Origin: Dactylorhiza incarnata
Taxonomy: Eukaryota; Streptophyta; Magnoliopsida; Asparagales; Orchidaceae
Length of the DNA stretch: 64,000 bases
Reading direction: 5' to 3'
Assembly (NCBI GenBank): GCA_033032865.1
Contig: JAWHQI010000239.1
Span: 1,708,001-1,772,000 of the forward strand
A model generated the notes under the pieces. The model was not told the DNA's origin, searched no databases, and was given only the letters and a program-made list of their open reading frames with translations. Every line of letters begins with the position of its first letter. The stretch's first letter is position 1. The position numbers and the translations under genes were made by a program. Below, piece after piece: positions 43,591 through 55,269 of the stretch.

Positions 43591-44601
43591 TGATGAATAA
43601 CAAATTATGCATATTTTTAGTATCATTTCTAGCCTAATTTTGGGTAATTTTGTACATATTGCTTTTAAATCATTAAAATAATCACTTCTTTTTTTCTTTT
43701 GCAAAAATAAGTAATTATATATATAAAAGAATAAAATTTTGAAATATTATTGTATAATAAATTTATTATAAATATAATAAATATATATAATATATAAAAT
43801 ATAAATAATATAGTTATATGTATGTAAATAATAAGTATTATAAATAATCATATATTTATATGTAAATATAAATGAAAAATAGTAATAATAATATAAATAA
43901 TATAAAAATAATATGCATGATAGATAAATAGGATGGAAAATATATATATATATAATAATAATATAGTAGTATTGTATATTAATAACATAATAATAATAAT
44001 GAATAATAAATATATTATAAATATAATAAAATACATATATGTATAATATATGTATATGTATAAATATATATGTATAGTATATAAAATGCAAACAATAATA
44101 GTAATATATATATAAATTAAATATAAACATATAAATAACTATGTAAATTAAATGAAAATAAAATTAAAAAATAAAAATATCTGTGTAACTATAATAAGTA
44201 TAATTATTGCTCTTTGTATGTTGAAGGAGCCGCTTGGCTCATTTGTTCTGTCTTGGTTTGCCCCCGCTGCTCCCCCGGGTTCGATTCCTGGCTCAGTCAT
44301 ATTTAATTTGATTAAAATGCGGCCGCCCGTTTCCCCCCTTTTTGCATTTAATAAATTCTAACGATAACATTATATATATAATATACCCCCTTATATTCTA
44401 GATAAGCGCCCTTGCTCTAGTGGTCTTGGTCTGGCTAGCCTCCCTTGAGGTTGTGGGTTCAAAACCCAGCACTCCTTTTTATTTCACGCGCCAGCTGTCC
44501 ACCGCGCCAGCGCTGCTGCCCTGCTGCCCGCGCCCGTGCCCGCCCCTGCGGCTCGCACTTGCAGCCAGCTAGCCTTCTAGAAGCAGCCAAATGCTGCCCT
44601 G
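43591..44601 (+). repeat. E5 3' LTR, left part before EB
   Basis: It matches 32138 to about 33144 of the 5' LTR, including the AT-rich block and both tRNA/SINE-like modules. It is cut by EB after CCCTG (44597-44601), which is the target duplication. Confidence 0.93.
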
Positions 44602-46020
44602 TGATGCGATATTCTCGGCAAGTGCACTGGTCGCGCAAGTAATAATAATGGGGAAAATCCCCGAGTGTCTGTCTCTTGAGGAACACAGTAAGGTGGAGTT
44701 AGGTTTCGAGGAAGGACTTGAGATCGAAGTCCAGCGATAGGTGGAGTGCAGACGAAAGGGATTTGGTTTGCGAATAATAAAACAAAATATTGCAACTACT
44801 CCTATGCAATGCCGCTATGCAAAGCTTCGCTCGGCGGGATGGAAGACTACGTAGGCCTTGAACGCACTACTTCGTTAGGCGGATGGACAAGTAGGCAAGC
44901 GGATGGAGTGAATCGCACCGGCGGAATGAGGGTCGCAAGCACCTCTTCGATAAGCACACCACTAGCAATTGCTAGTGCGGCACCAGACTCAACGGTGGAG
45001 TGGAAAATAGACGGCGGCGCACCTCATTAAAGCATATGAACTAAACAATTCCAGAAAAATAAAATAAGCATTACAAAGCCTAGTTCATAGCATACATCAT
45101 AAAAATATGGAGATTACAAACATTACATCAACATAAGAAAGAGGAAAAGGCAAGAGATACGACCGAATCCGGAGGCTCGTTGTAGATTCACGGTAGGAAG
45201 CACCGGGTTGTCAATACGCGTCCTAGCTCGGTCCCAACTATCGTCCGGGGTAAAGAAGGTTGTCACTACCTTCCAATGGACCCATCTTCTCCAGCATTTT
45301 ACAATCCGGCCACGTCCGATGTGAAGAACTCCTTCCTTTGTGATCAAAATGAGTGTAGATTCCGTTCCTTTAACCTCTTGGATGATGGAGGAGGCCTAGG
45401 GGGCGAAAAATATGTGGAAAGGGGCAAAACGGCGGACAGAACGGAGTCCCCAAGTCGTCTCCCCGACCTAATTCGCGAGCAGGGCATTTTATAGGCACTG
45501 GAATAAACAGTGTGCACGGTCATTGGCGCACGACCAGTGGTCGTGCACACTAGAATCCTGCGATCGTGTGCCTGTCTGGACGGAGCCTGCAAGGTAAGAA
45601 AATTATAAAATACAAAGTTCGCACGACCAGTGGTCGTGCGCACTATCGTAAGTGGTCGTGCGATAAGCCAAACAGAACTCATAAAATGGGCGTTAAGTGC
45701 GCACGATCAGTGGCGCACGACCAGTGGTCGTGCGCGATAGAACTAGTGATCGTGCGCAGTGTTCTTGTACAGATTTGTACCGGAAACACCTGCACAACTC
45801 CTGTTCCAGCATAACCACGAATCCTGCCACTGAAAGTGGCACTTAACGATGCATGAAAACTACTAGAGATGAATTGCAAGAAACAACACCAAAAATGGGC
45901 CTAGAGGTGCACTTAGCAAGGAGTATCAAATATGAGTGAAAACATGTCTAAAGTGAAGTGCATAGACTAGAAAACCGGCCCAGATGAGTCCATAAATGTG
46001 TATATGATCAGGACTCATCA
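44602..46020 (-). repeat. EB 3' LTR (1419 bp)
   Basis: It runs TGATGCGATATTC to CTCATCA on the plus strand and is nearly identical to 49216-50662. It contains the 18 bp palindrome (44960-44977) and one CGCACGACCAGTGG unit near 45620. Confidence 0.94.
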
Positions 46021-47764
46021 CACCCCCAGACTTACCTGTTTGCGCGTCCCGAGCAAACGAATTCGGCGGAGCGTGAAAATGGTAGTTAACAAAGAAAATT
46101 ACACCGAGGAGTACAATGCGAAGTAACAAAAGCATGCGAGTAGAAATTTAGTAAAAAGAGATTCTAACTATGCTAACTAATTTACGAGAGTATTAGAGCG
46201 TAAATAAAGATTTGTTAATACTCAATTGGTGAATTGTGAAGAATTTGAACGACCATGCCCAGTGTGAAAGTAACAAGCCACTAAGGAGGGTGTTGCACAA
46301 GATCGGGGTTCAGGAATAACTCCGCTGAAATCCATCAACGTCGGGGGCCATAAGCTTGCCCAATTACACTCTCTCCACGGCGCTAGCAGACTCACGAGGT
46401 AAATCAGTAGGACTTTTAGGATTAAGTTGGGCTTAGGTTGCGGTATGATAGTCAAGGGTAAAAACGGAGGCTACGAAACCAAATTGAGTCAACGGAACGC
46501 TGCACCAACCAAAACCAAAAATAAAGCTCGTGTGACACACCCCCAGACTTATGATGAAAACTAGGTGTGCACACGGCCTACCCCACAAATACCAACAGAT
46601 TTTCTAAAAAATGCCCGGAAGGATAACTTTTACAGTATGCTTTTTTTTCAGATTTTTATCATATTTTCCTTTTCTTTTTTCTTATCCTCCGGTTGGTTTA
46701 AAATCAACACAAAGTTTATTTCTCCTTCACATCACAGGGATTCCAATCATCACACCAAATAAAAAACATGAGTGCAGAAAAACGTCTATTTGGTTGCGAC
46801 ATTAGGATAAGCTTCAGGCCTTGGTGAATGGAAGAGGAGCTGAAACAAAGGGGTGGTAGGCACAAATGTTGGGTTGCAACCGTGAGCGAATAGGACATGG
46901 AAAGCTAAGGCTCAAACTAGCCAAAAGGTGGCCTACATCACATTTAACACAAAGAATCGCGCGCACCCATGCTTCAAGAGTCGCTTGGGGCAAGTTCTTA
47001 GCCCACGAGAAAGGTAAACCTTCCTCCCGACTCGAGCAATACACAACTAGTGCTCGTATACACACAACACCGGGTTATCGCCAATTTCGTTCACATTCAC
47101 CATCTGAGTATGACAAATCTAAAACTACGCAAAAATACTAATCATAAATTAAATGCATAGAGAAAATCTAGTTTTACTCAAATTCTACAATAGCAGGCGG
47201 ATGTGACTAGAACACTGCTCGAGTCGACATCGCACTCCAAATAGTAATTCCTAAACTAACACCCAAATTCACATTCCTAACCGAAATAATTTATTCGGAA
47301 ACAAAAACAAATAGGTAAGCGCGCGCTCATGCGGGTGCGGTGGTGTGTGAAGCGTGGAATAAATCTGATGACAATGGAAAATCTGAATAAACCTCTAGCA
47401 TGCGGTGCAACTCGTGCGCATAGTGGATAACATGTGCTCTCCCCCAGACTTAATCTAAGCATGACGTCACATAAACTGAAAGCTAGCGAGGAGAAATGTT
47501 ACCCAATGCTCAGAATTGAGCATACCAGACGATTGGCGTTAAACTTGTGAGCAATCCGCAGCTTCCGCCATCACAAAGTACAAAGCATACCTGCAAGCAA
47601 AACACTAAAAGCAGCAAACAAACATAAAAACTGAATTGAAACATGTTAGAAAAATAAAAACAGGAAATCAGAACAATGCAAAAACTAAGGAAAAGATTAA
47701 TCCTAGATAACTGTGAGGCTACATGTCCCCCCAACGGGACTTAATTAACAGTTTTAAATATATA
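46021..47764 (-). other. EB polypurine tract and 3' non-coding region
   Basis: The tract (minus strand TAAGTCTGGGGGTG) is at 46021-46034. Two further AAGTCTGGGGG copies lie near 46541 and 47449, at positions like those in EA. No supported gene is seen. Confidence 0.8.
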
Positions 47765-49000
47765 TTAACTGATAGGCGGATGATAATGAAAATGAGCAGG
47801 TAACTGTTCTAATACGCGTGTCGGTAGCGAATACGGATACAGCGACAGAACAGTAACTCCTCTACACAAGTAATAATACCTACATAACACAAGTAGAGGA
47901 AACAGAAAGTAAGAAGAGGAGGAAATATCCCCACTCAACTCAGCAAATACATCCTTGCCTAGCAAGGTGTCGTCAACAGGGAGGTGGCAGGAGGGAAAGG
48001 CAATAAGTGGAGCTTCCTCTACGGAGGGGGAATCAACCTCCTCACATGAGAGGATGCTCTCATCATTGACTTGAGCAGAAAGCTCCAAGTCCTCCTGAAG
48101 TACCTGTGAAGATTCAACCTGCACAGACTCAGATGAAGGAAGGAGATCAAGAAATAAAGAAGACGAAGAACAAAAATAAACATCAATCGGGGGAGTGATC
48201 CCGGTCTCACTCCCATCAGGTTGGGGAAGTAAAATAATGTTTGCATTGTTATCAATGCTACAAGATTCGGCAGGATCAATGGTGGCCAGGCTTAGGATTT
48301 GGACTTCCTCCACCGGTGCTGAGGAAAACTCCTCTTCACCTAGAAGGTTGTCCTCCTTCATAGGAATAGGCACAACACTCAGATCACCCACCTCATCTTG
48401 CGACACATCATCAACAATGTCGTCGGAGACGAGTATAGTATGCACAACAGGGGGAGGCGTAGTGCTCGGATAAAAGTCGAGCACCGATTCCTCACAAAGA
48501 ATCGAATCCACTAGAGGTGGTGGATGCACATGGAGAATAGGCTCAGCGATGTCGGTGCATAGATCAGCCGCACATCCGGTGACCGTGTCCATGCCATACC
48601 CTTCAAGATGTGAAGGTGACAAAGACACATAACCGGATGTTGAAGGTGTGCCGCCAGAGTTAGGAGTTGGGACGATCCGGATATCTGGCTCGTCATCCTC
48701 GTCCAATTGGTGAAGATACTCGGCACAGTCCGTCAAGACATGATCAGTGCTCTGACAAAACCGGCACTGCCTTGCGGGCTTCTTTGGCACAGCGGGTGCT
48801 GCAGCCGAGAAGAAGTAAGACGGTAAAGGCTCAACAGAGTAGCCATAAGACTTACGCGCACCATATGGAGTACCAGATGAAGTCGGTGCTCCATATGCTG
48901 GGCTATAAGAATTATGCCTACTATTCTCCGTACGACATTCATCACTAGAGTGGGAGGTAGCTCCACACCAACGGCAACAGATATTAAGATGTGCCCACAT
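47765..49000 (-). CDS. EB zinc-knuckle Gag-like protein, intact
   Basis: This 411-residue open frame starts at MWAHLNICCRWCGATSH. Two CCHC knuckles are present: CRWCGATSHSSDEC (about residues 9-22) and CRFCQSTDHVLTDC (about 75-90), separated by a Ser/Tyr/Pro-rich linker and FFSAAAPAVPKKPARQ. The remaining 300 residues are acidic (for example HQLDEDDEPDIR) and rich in Ser/Pro/Glu. No capsid, protease or polymerase motif is present. It is the only protein the element could make. Nucleic-acid binding is well supported by the knuckles, and the role in packaging is inferred. The ATG is the first one in frame, about 215 bases from the LTR. Confidence 0.85.
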   Translation of the reverse strand: MWAHLNICCRWCGATSHSSDECRTENSRHNSYSPAYGAPTSSGTPYGARKSYGYSVEPLPSYFFSAAAPAVPKKPARQCRFCQSTDHVLTDCAEYLHQLDEDDEPDIRIVPTPNSGGTPSTSGYVSLSPSHLEGYGMDTVTGCAADLCTDIAEPILHVHPPPLVDSILCEESVLDFYPSTTPPPVVHTILVSDDIVDDVSQDEVGDLSVVPIPMKEDNLLGEEEFSSAPVEEVQILSLATIDPAESCSIDNNANIILLPQPDGSETGITPPIDVYFCSSSSLFLDLLPSSESVQVESSQVLQEDLELSAQVNDESILSCEEVDSPSVEEAPLIAFPSCHLPVDDTLLGKDVFAELSGDISSSSYFLFPLLVLCRYYYLCRGVTVLSLYPYSLPTRVLEQLPAHFHYHPPIS

Positions 49001-49191
49001 AGTGCGAAGATAAAACGATTCAAAAAGAAAAACACTATTGTGCGAAATACCACACCTAACAATAATTACTAAAGCAACCTAATTAAAACAGGAAAATGGA
49101 ATAAAAAGAAATAAAACAAAGAAATGCAATTTATAAATGGAAGGGTTTCTCTCTCAGGTTCTCCCTCTCCAGAAAACTCACACGACTGTGT

Positions 49192-49209
49192 TCCCCGGCA
49201 ACGGTGCCA
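49192..49209 (-). promoter_or_regulatory. EB primer-binding site (tRNA-Asp type, one change)
   Basis: The minus strand reads TGGCACCGTTGCCGGGGA, with A for G at the fifth base compared with EA and E5. Confidence 0.9.
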
Positions 49210-49215
49210 AAAACT

Positions 49216-50662
49216 TGATGCGATATTCTCGGCAAGTGCACCGGTCGCGCAAGTAATAATAATGGGGAAAATCCCCGAGTGTCGGTCTCTTGAGGAACAC
49301 AGTAAGGTGGAGTTAGGTTTCGAGGAAGGACTTGAGATCGAAGTCCAGCGATAGGTGGAGTGCGGACGAAAGGGATTTGGTTTGTGAATAATAAAACAAA
49401 ATATTGCAACTACTCCTATGCAATGCCGCTATGCAAAGCTTCGCTCGGCGGGATGGAAGACTACGTAGGCCTTGAACGCACTACTTCGTTAGGCGGATGG
49501 ACGAGTAGGCAAGCGGATAGAGTGAATCGCACCGGCGGAATGAGGGTCGCAAGCACCTCTTCGATAAGCACGCCACTAGCAATTGCTAGTGCGGCACCGG
49601 ACAGAACGGTGGAGTGGAAAATAGACGGCGGCGCACCTCATTAACGCATATGAACTAAACAATTCCAGAAAAATAAAATAAGCATTACAAAGCCTAGTTC
49701 ATAGCATACATCATCAAAATATGGAGATTACAAACATTACATCAACATAAGAAAGAGGAAAAGGCAAGAGATACGACCGAATCCGGAGGCTCATTGTAGA
49801 TTCAAGGTAGGAAGCACCGGGTTGTCAATTCGCATCCTAGCTCGGTCCCAACTATCGTCCGAGGTAAAGAAGGTTGTCACTACCTTCCAATGGACCCGTC
49901 TTCTCCAGCGTTTTACAATCCGACCACGTCCGATGCGAAGAACTCCTTCCTTTGTGATCAAAATGAGTGTAGATTCTGTTCCTTTAACCTCTTGGATGAT
50001 GGAGGAGGCCTAGGGGGCGAAAAATATGTGGAAAGGGGCAAAACGGCGGACAGAACGGAGTCCCCAAGTCGTCTCCCCGACCTAATTCGCGAGCAGGGCA
50101 TTTTATAGGGGCTGGAATAAACAGTGCGCACGGTCATTGGCGCACGACCAGTGGTCGTGCGCACTAGAATCCGGCGATCGTGCGCCTGTCTGGACGGAGC
50201 CTGCAAGGTAAGAAAATTATAAAATACAAAGTTCGCACGACCAGTGGCGCACGACCAGTGGCGCACGACCAGTGGTCGTGCGCACTATTGTAAGTGGTCG
50301 TGCGATTAGCCAAACAGAACTCATAAAATGGGCGTTAAGTGCGCACGATCAGTGGCGCACGACCAGTGGTCGTGCGCGATAGAACCAGTGATCGTGCGCA
50401 GTGTTCCTGTACAGATTTGTACCGGAAACTCCTGCACGACTCCTGTTCCAGCATAACCACGAATCCTGCTACTGAAAGTGGCACTTAACGATGCATGAAA
50501 ACAACTAGAGATGAATAGCAAGAAACAACACCAAAAACGGGCCTAGAGGTGCACTTAGCAAGGAGTATCAAATATGAGTGAAAACATGTCTAAAGTGAAG
50601 TGCATAGACTAGAAAACCGGCCCAGATAAGTCCATAAATGTGTATATGATCAGGACTCATCA
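49216..50662 (-). repeat. EB 5' LTR (1447 bp)
   Basis: It is nearly identical to 44602-46020. It carries the palindrome at 49574-49591 and three CGCACGACCAGTGG units (about 50234-50277), against one in the other LTR. Confidence 0.94.
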
Positions 50663-52545
50663 CCCTGCCTCCACTTGTCGCGCCAGCACACCCGCCAAAA
50701 GCTTCCTCCCAGCCCGCTAACCGCACCCCAGGCCAGCTGCCCCTCCAACCCGCCAACTACCCTTCCAACTGCAGCTTTTCTCTTTTTTTTTTGCTAATGG
50801 CAACCCCTTCTTTTGCCTATAAATAAGGGTGCTCCACCTCTTTAAAAAGGTTCATGTTTTAGAACCTAAATAAGGGTTGGTCTTGTGAGTATTTGAGTGT
50901 TTGTGAGAGCTTGTTTAGGTGTTTTTCTAAGCCCTTGTTTGGGCTCTTTCTCCTCCTATTTAAGCTTTTTTGTAAAAGTTGTAATCTCCTTTTTGGTACA
51001 TATATGAATATATGTTCTTCTTTTTTCTTATTGTGGTAACTTAGTTTTTGTTTTCTCTTTCTTTTATTTTTCTTTTTCCTTTTTTTTTCTCTTCTTTATG
51101 TAAGTGTGTGTGTGTATAGGAGATTAAATTGTTTTTTTTTGTTTTGGTTTGTTGTTTTTATTTTCTTTTTCTTTTTTAGTAAGTGTGTGTGAGTGTATGA
51201 GAGTAAATTGTTTTTATTTTAGTTTCATTTTGTTATTAGTGTGTGTGAGTGTAGGAGAATAGATTTTATTTTCTTTTAACTTAGTTTCATTTATGTTGTG
51301 TGTGTGAGTGTATGAGTTAATTTTTGTTTTCTTTAACTTAGATTTCAATTAAAGTAAGTGTGTGTGTGTGTATGAGAATAGATTTTGTTTTCTTTAACTT
51401 AGATTTCAATTAAAGTAAGTGTGTGTGTGTGTGTAGGTGGATAAATTTTGCGCCTTTTTTGTAATTCAATAGCCTAGCTTTCATTTCCGTCACGCATTTG
51501 TTTCCCGCCTATCCATTTGGATAGGACTCGTCACGCATTTATTTCCCGCCTATCCATTTGGATAGGACTCGTCACGCATTTATTTCCCGCCTATCCATTT
51601 GGATAGGACTCGCTCACGCATTTATTTCCCCTCTACCTATTTGGGTAGGGATCACATTTCTTTAATTTCTGCAATTTACTGCTTTCATTTTAATTCCGTA
51701 GAGTGCGTGAGTTTTCAATTAGTGCGTCTTTTGTTTTTTATATAATTGCTTTTTGCTAATTCCGCTAACCGCTCAATCGCTTAAAATCGCCGTAGTTATC
51801 ATTATCGCTTTATAAAACTCTACAAAATTCTAAGCAAAACTACTTTCTAAATTAACGTTTTCGTGCTTTCTCGCTTTTTATCGCAATTATCGTTAAACGC
51901 ACGCCAACCTTAATTTTCGTCATTAGTTTTTCTACAAAGCTATAAAAATCAATTCAAATCTCTTTTCGATAAAATAATAGCGCGTTCCTAAGAAGTAGAA
52001 ATAATCGATACGACCTTGGAAAAATACGACCTTGATATTTCAAAAGAAATATCCTATACTACTATCGATAAGGTCCACTTGCCTTTATTGATTTTAGTCC
52101 GGATAATTATATAAACCCAAAAGCTTTCTCTCAAAAGCCAATTATTTAAAACTCTTTTAAAAACACTTAGAAAATTTGTTGCAGCAAACCTTTGGTTGTT
52201 GCAACTAGCTCAAGGTAAAAGAGGTTTTAAAAAAGGAAACTATCATTTACAAAATTGTTGCAACAACTCACAAATTGTTGCAACAGCATAACATATTCAA
52301 AAAGCTTTCAACTTTCATTTCAACATAAGCCTTTCAAACCATTTCTAATTAGCTTTTGGCGACGCGGCCAAAGAGTAATCGTCGATATTTCGAAAGAGGA
52401 AAAGGCCGTTACTTCTATCTTTCGATAGGATAACGGGTAATTCCTCGAAGTAGAATTACTCGCGGGACTCTTCGAAAACGTCCGCCTAAGGTTAAAGTCT
52501 AAAGAAAGAAAGAGCTTTTCTAAAAAGTTAAATTTCAGCGTATCA
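50663..52545 (+). repeat. E5 3' LTR, right part after EB
   Basis: It resumes with the duplicated CCCTG, matches about 33140-35072 of the 5' LTR, and ends GCGTATCA. The 41 bp array has three units plus a variant (51488-51652). Confidence 0.93.
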
Positions 52546-54122
52546 AGTAGGTTCAGTGTTGACATCCTTAGTCACTTTGAGATCAACAATTTCCTGGGCT
52601 AGACTCTTGGCAAGCTTCTTGCTCTTCTTCAGAGCCTCCAAAAGAACACCATATTTATCAATCAATTGATTGAGTTCTTCCTCAGCATCCATGCCCCTTC
52701 CATCAATTGATGAAGGTGCAACAGATTCTGGACTAGTCTCATATTCAGAAAATGAAGTGGAATGAGATAGTACATGAACCTTGTCAGAAGCATTCTGACT
52801 CCCTTCCTCATCAGTGAAGGCCATAAGGCCTAGATGAATGGTGTCTTCTTCATCCTCCTCTTCATCACTATCTGAGTGTGAAAGAGAGGCCCTGATTCCA
52901 ACCTTTGCAGCCGGATTGTCTTCATCCTCTTCTGCTGCATATAGCCCAATGTTGGCTTCTTCTTCATTGTCTGAACCTGATGTTGAAGGATCAGACTCAC
53001 TCTAGCTTCTTTCTTTCTTTGCTAGGATTGACTTTTCTCCCTTCCTATCCTTGTGGTGATGATGCTTTGTTTCACCACTATCCTTTCTTTTGACTGGACA
53101 GTCAGCTATGACATGTCCAGGCTTGCTGCAGCTATAACAGATTATATTATTAGTAGAATGTTTACTGGGTTTTGAATCATACCTGTCACCCTTTGGGTGC
53201 AGTCTTTCAGATTTGCTGATGTTCTTTTTGTAGTATGATGATGAGGAGGGCATGTTCCTCCATGGCTTCCTCTTCATCATCCTTTTGAACTGCCTAGAGA
53301 AGGCAGCAAATTCTTTATCAGAGGAAGATCCTCCTAAGGTGCTGACTTCAGGTTCAACTCTTCTCCTTGGAGGAGACACTATCCTCCCCTTGCTTCTCTT
53401 GGAGCTGTCAGCTTTGAGAGCTACAAAATTCTCCATTGCTTTTGCCTTTGAAGAGGTGTCCTCTTCCTTCCTTGCAGACAGCTGCATTTCATAGGAAAGC
53501 AGCTTCCCAAACAGAGTGTGAGTTGGGGTATCACCAAGCTTGGCCACTTCCCTGATGGCACAAATCTTTGTGTCCCAGTCTCTTGTGAGAGATCTAAGGA
53601 ACTTGTCATTCAGCTCATAGTTGGTGAAAGACCTCTCATAGGTTCTCAGCTCATTGACTATTCTGAAGAACCTATCATAGCACATGGATATGCTTTCCTG
53701 GCTCTACTGCCTGAAGGCTTCATACTCTTGATTTAGGAGTGACTTCCTGTCATCCCTAACTTCAGCTGTCCCTTCCATATATACTATTAGAGTATCCCAC
53801 ATTTCCTTGGCAGAAGTGCAATGTACCAAGTTTTGAAAGGTGGAATCATCAATAGCATTGACAATGATGTTCTGGGCCCTCTTGTCCATGGTGAACAACT
53901 CAAGTTCATCCTTGGTCAGATCTTTGAGTAGTTTGGCCACTCTTCTTGTTGGATCAATAGTGGATGCAGTGTGAAAGATCCTTCTTCAACTGTAATGAAG
54001 ATCCTTGGATCAGATGCTTCCATAAACAACCTGATCCTTTGCTTCCATATGCAAAAATTCTCTTTGTTGCATATGGGCAACTTCATGGACCTCATTTCCT
54101 TTTGCAATCCACTGGAGGCCAT
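52546..54122 (-). pseudogene. E3 gag, N-terminal and middle segments (right of E5)
   Basis: It starts at 54122 (MASSGLQKEMRSMKLP). The copia gag region follows: FCIWKQRIRLFMEASDP, AKEMWDTLIVYMEGTAEVR (about 53820) and YDRFFRIVNELRTYERSF (about 53680). A basic linker leads to a zinc knuckle, CYSCSKPGHVIADC (about 53138-53097), then His/Lys-rich sequence. A TAG near 53003 and frame changes near 53930 and 53700 break it. The last part (52824-52546) is coiled-coil-like (ELNQLIDKYGVLLEALKKSK). The frame is cut by E5 at 52545 and resumes at 32137. Confidence 0.83.
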
Positions 54123-54188
54123 TGGGATTTGACTAGACTAAACCTTTTAGGATCTGGTCAGACTGTTAAGTCCTTTTTGACTAACCTA

Positions 54189-54200
54189 CCTCTGATACCA
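54189..54200 (-). promoter_or_regulatory. E3 primer-binding site (tRNA-Met type)
   Basis: The minus strand reads TGGTATCAGAGG, two bases inside the 5' LTR. Confidence 0.9.
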
Positions 54201-55120
54201 CTTGAAAGAATATATGGTTTGTAGTCTAAGTCTCTTAGAGGGGGGGGGGGTGAATAGGTCTTTTAAATTTTACTTGATTAGCTTTAGCTGTTTTCAGAGT
54301 TGGTTCAAGCAAATCAGCAAACATAGAAAGCACACAATAATTTATAGTGGTTCCCCAAAGACAGTGTGTCTACGGGTAGTCCACTTTACCCCTCCACCCT
54401 TCTAACAGTGTGTTAGACAGGGCCAACTTCTCCAAACTCGGCTCAAAGAGCTTACAACACAAGTTCCTCAGAACTTCTCAGATCAAGAATGATCCTACCT
54501 CAGGACATAAGTCCCTACAACTCAGAGCTATCACCAGCTCCTACCTCAGGCACATCTACCCTACAAACTCAGAGGATAACACCTCCTACAGCTCAGACAA
54601 TAATGTCCTATAACTCAGACCTCTCCCAGGTCCTACCACTCAGAGGACTCCTCCTCCTACAGCTCAGACCAGCTCCTGGTCCTACCTCAGGCTGTTAAGC
54701 CCTACCTTAGATCTGCTCCAGATCCTACACTCAGGCCTTCATCCCTACAGCTCAGAACCCTCAGGTTCCTACAAACTCAGACCAAATGGTCTTACAGCTC
54801 AGGCAAGATTCCCTACAGATAAATGATTTAGAAATTTATTCTACAGTAGTGGTACTCTCATGTAGATCCTGCACAGACTGTGCTTCCTATTGCTGAAGAT
54901 GTTGATTACAGCAACTAACTTGATCTTCCTCTTCGACAGAGTGATGGAAGATCACCTTGCTCCTTCTTGCAAAGGAGCTCACTTTCTTTCACAGTTATCT
55001 TCTTCTTCTTGTTCAGTGAGCAGGAGGAAGAAGACGAGAGCTTCAGCCGTCAATATAACAGTTGATCTATTTTTCACACAACGAATGATCGAGGTTTCTT
55101 CAAATGTGCCCTAACACTTC

Positions 55121-55128
55121 CTTTTATA
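55121..55128 (-). promoter_or_regulatory. E3 5' LTR TATA box
   Basis: TATAAAAG on the minus strand is followed by GAAGTGTTAGGG and preceded by the U3 motif zone. It is the likely start of the full element transcript. Confidence 0.75.
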
Positions 55129-55269
55129 CATCTCTGATCTTCAACGACTCTTAGCTGATCTGCTGAGAGGTATGGGAGAAGCTGGTGGACTCCACACAGC
55201 TATTCTGCAACTAGTCCTAGTCGCAGATCCCGCCGCCCTACTTTTCCGTAGAGAAGGACTGCTGTCGAC

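Larger units (their letters stand above)
44602..50662 (-). mobile_element. EB: gag-only Ty3-type retrotransposon (TR-GAG-like) in the E5 3' LTR
   Basis: This 6061 bp element has LTRs of 1419 and 1447 bp, a primer site next to the right LTR, a purine tract next to the left LTR, and a single zinc-knuckle ORF, all on the minus strand. It is flanked by a perfect 5 bp duplication, CCCTG (44597-44601 and 50663-50667). EA is a diverged relative: the ORF and the LTR core are shared, but the LTR ends near the primer site differ. Confidence 0.94.
32138..52545 (+). mobile_element. E5: Athila-type Ty3 retrotransposon inserted in E3 gag, host of EB
   Basis: LTRs of 2935 bp (left) and 2894 bp without EB (right) surround a tRNA-Asp type primer site, an intact gag, a broken pol and a long AT-rich 3' region. 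The Gag sequence and the LTR/primer-site junction are characteristic of Athila. Flanking bases GGTAG (left) and AGTAG (right) are a 4/5 match for a target duplication, and E3 gag reads in frame across the join. Confidence 0.94.
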
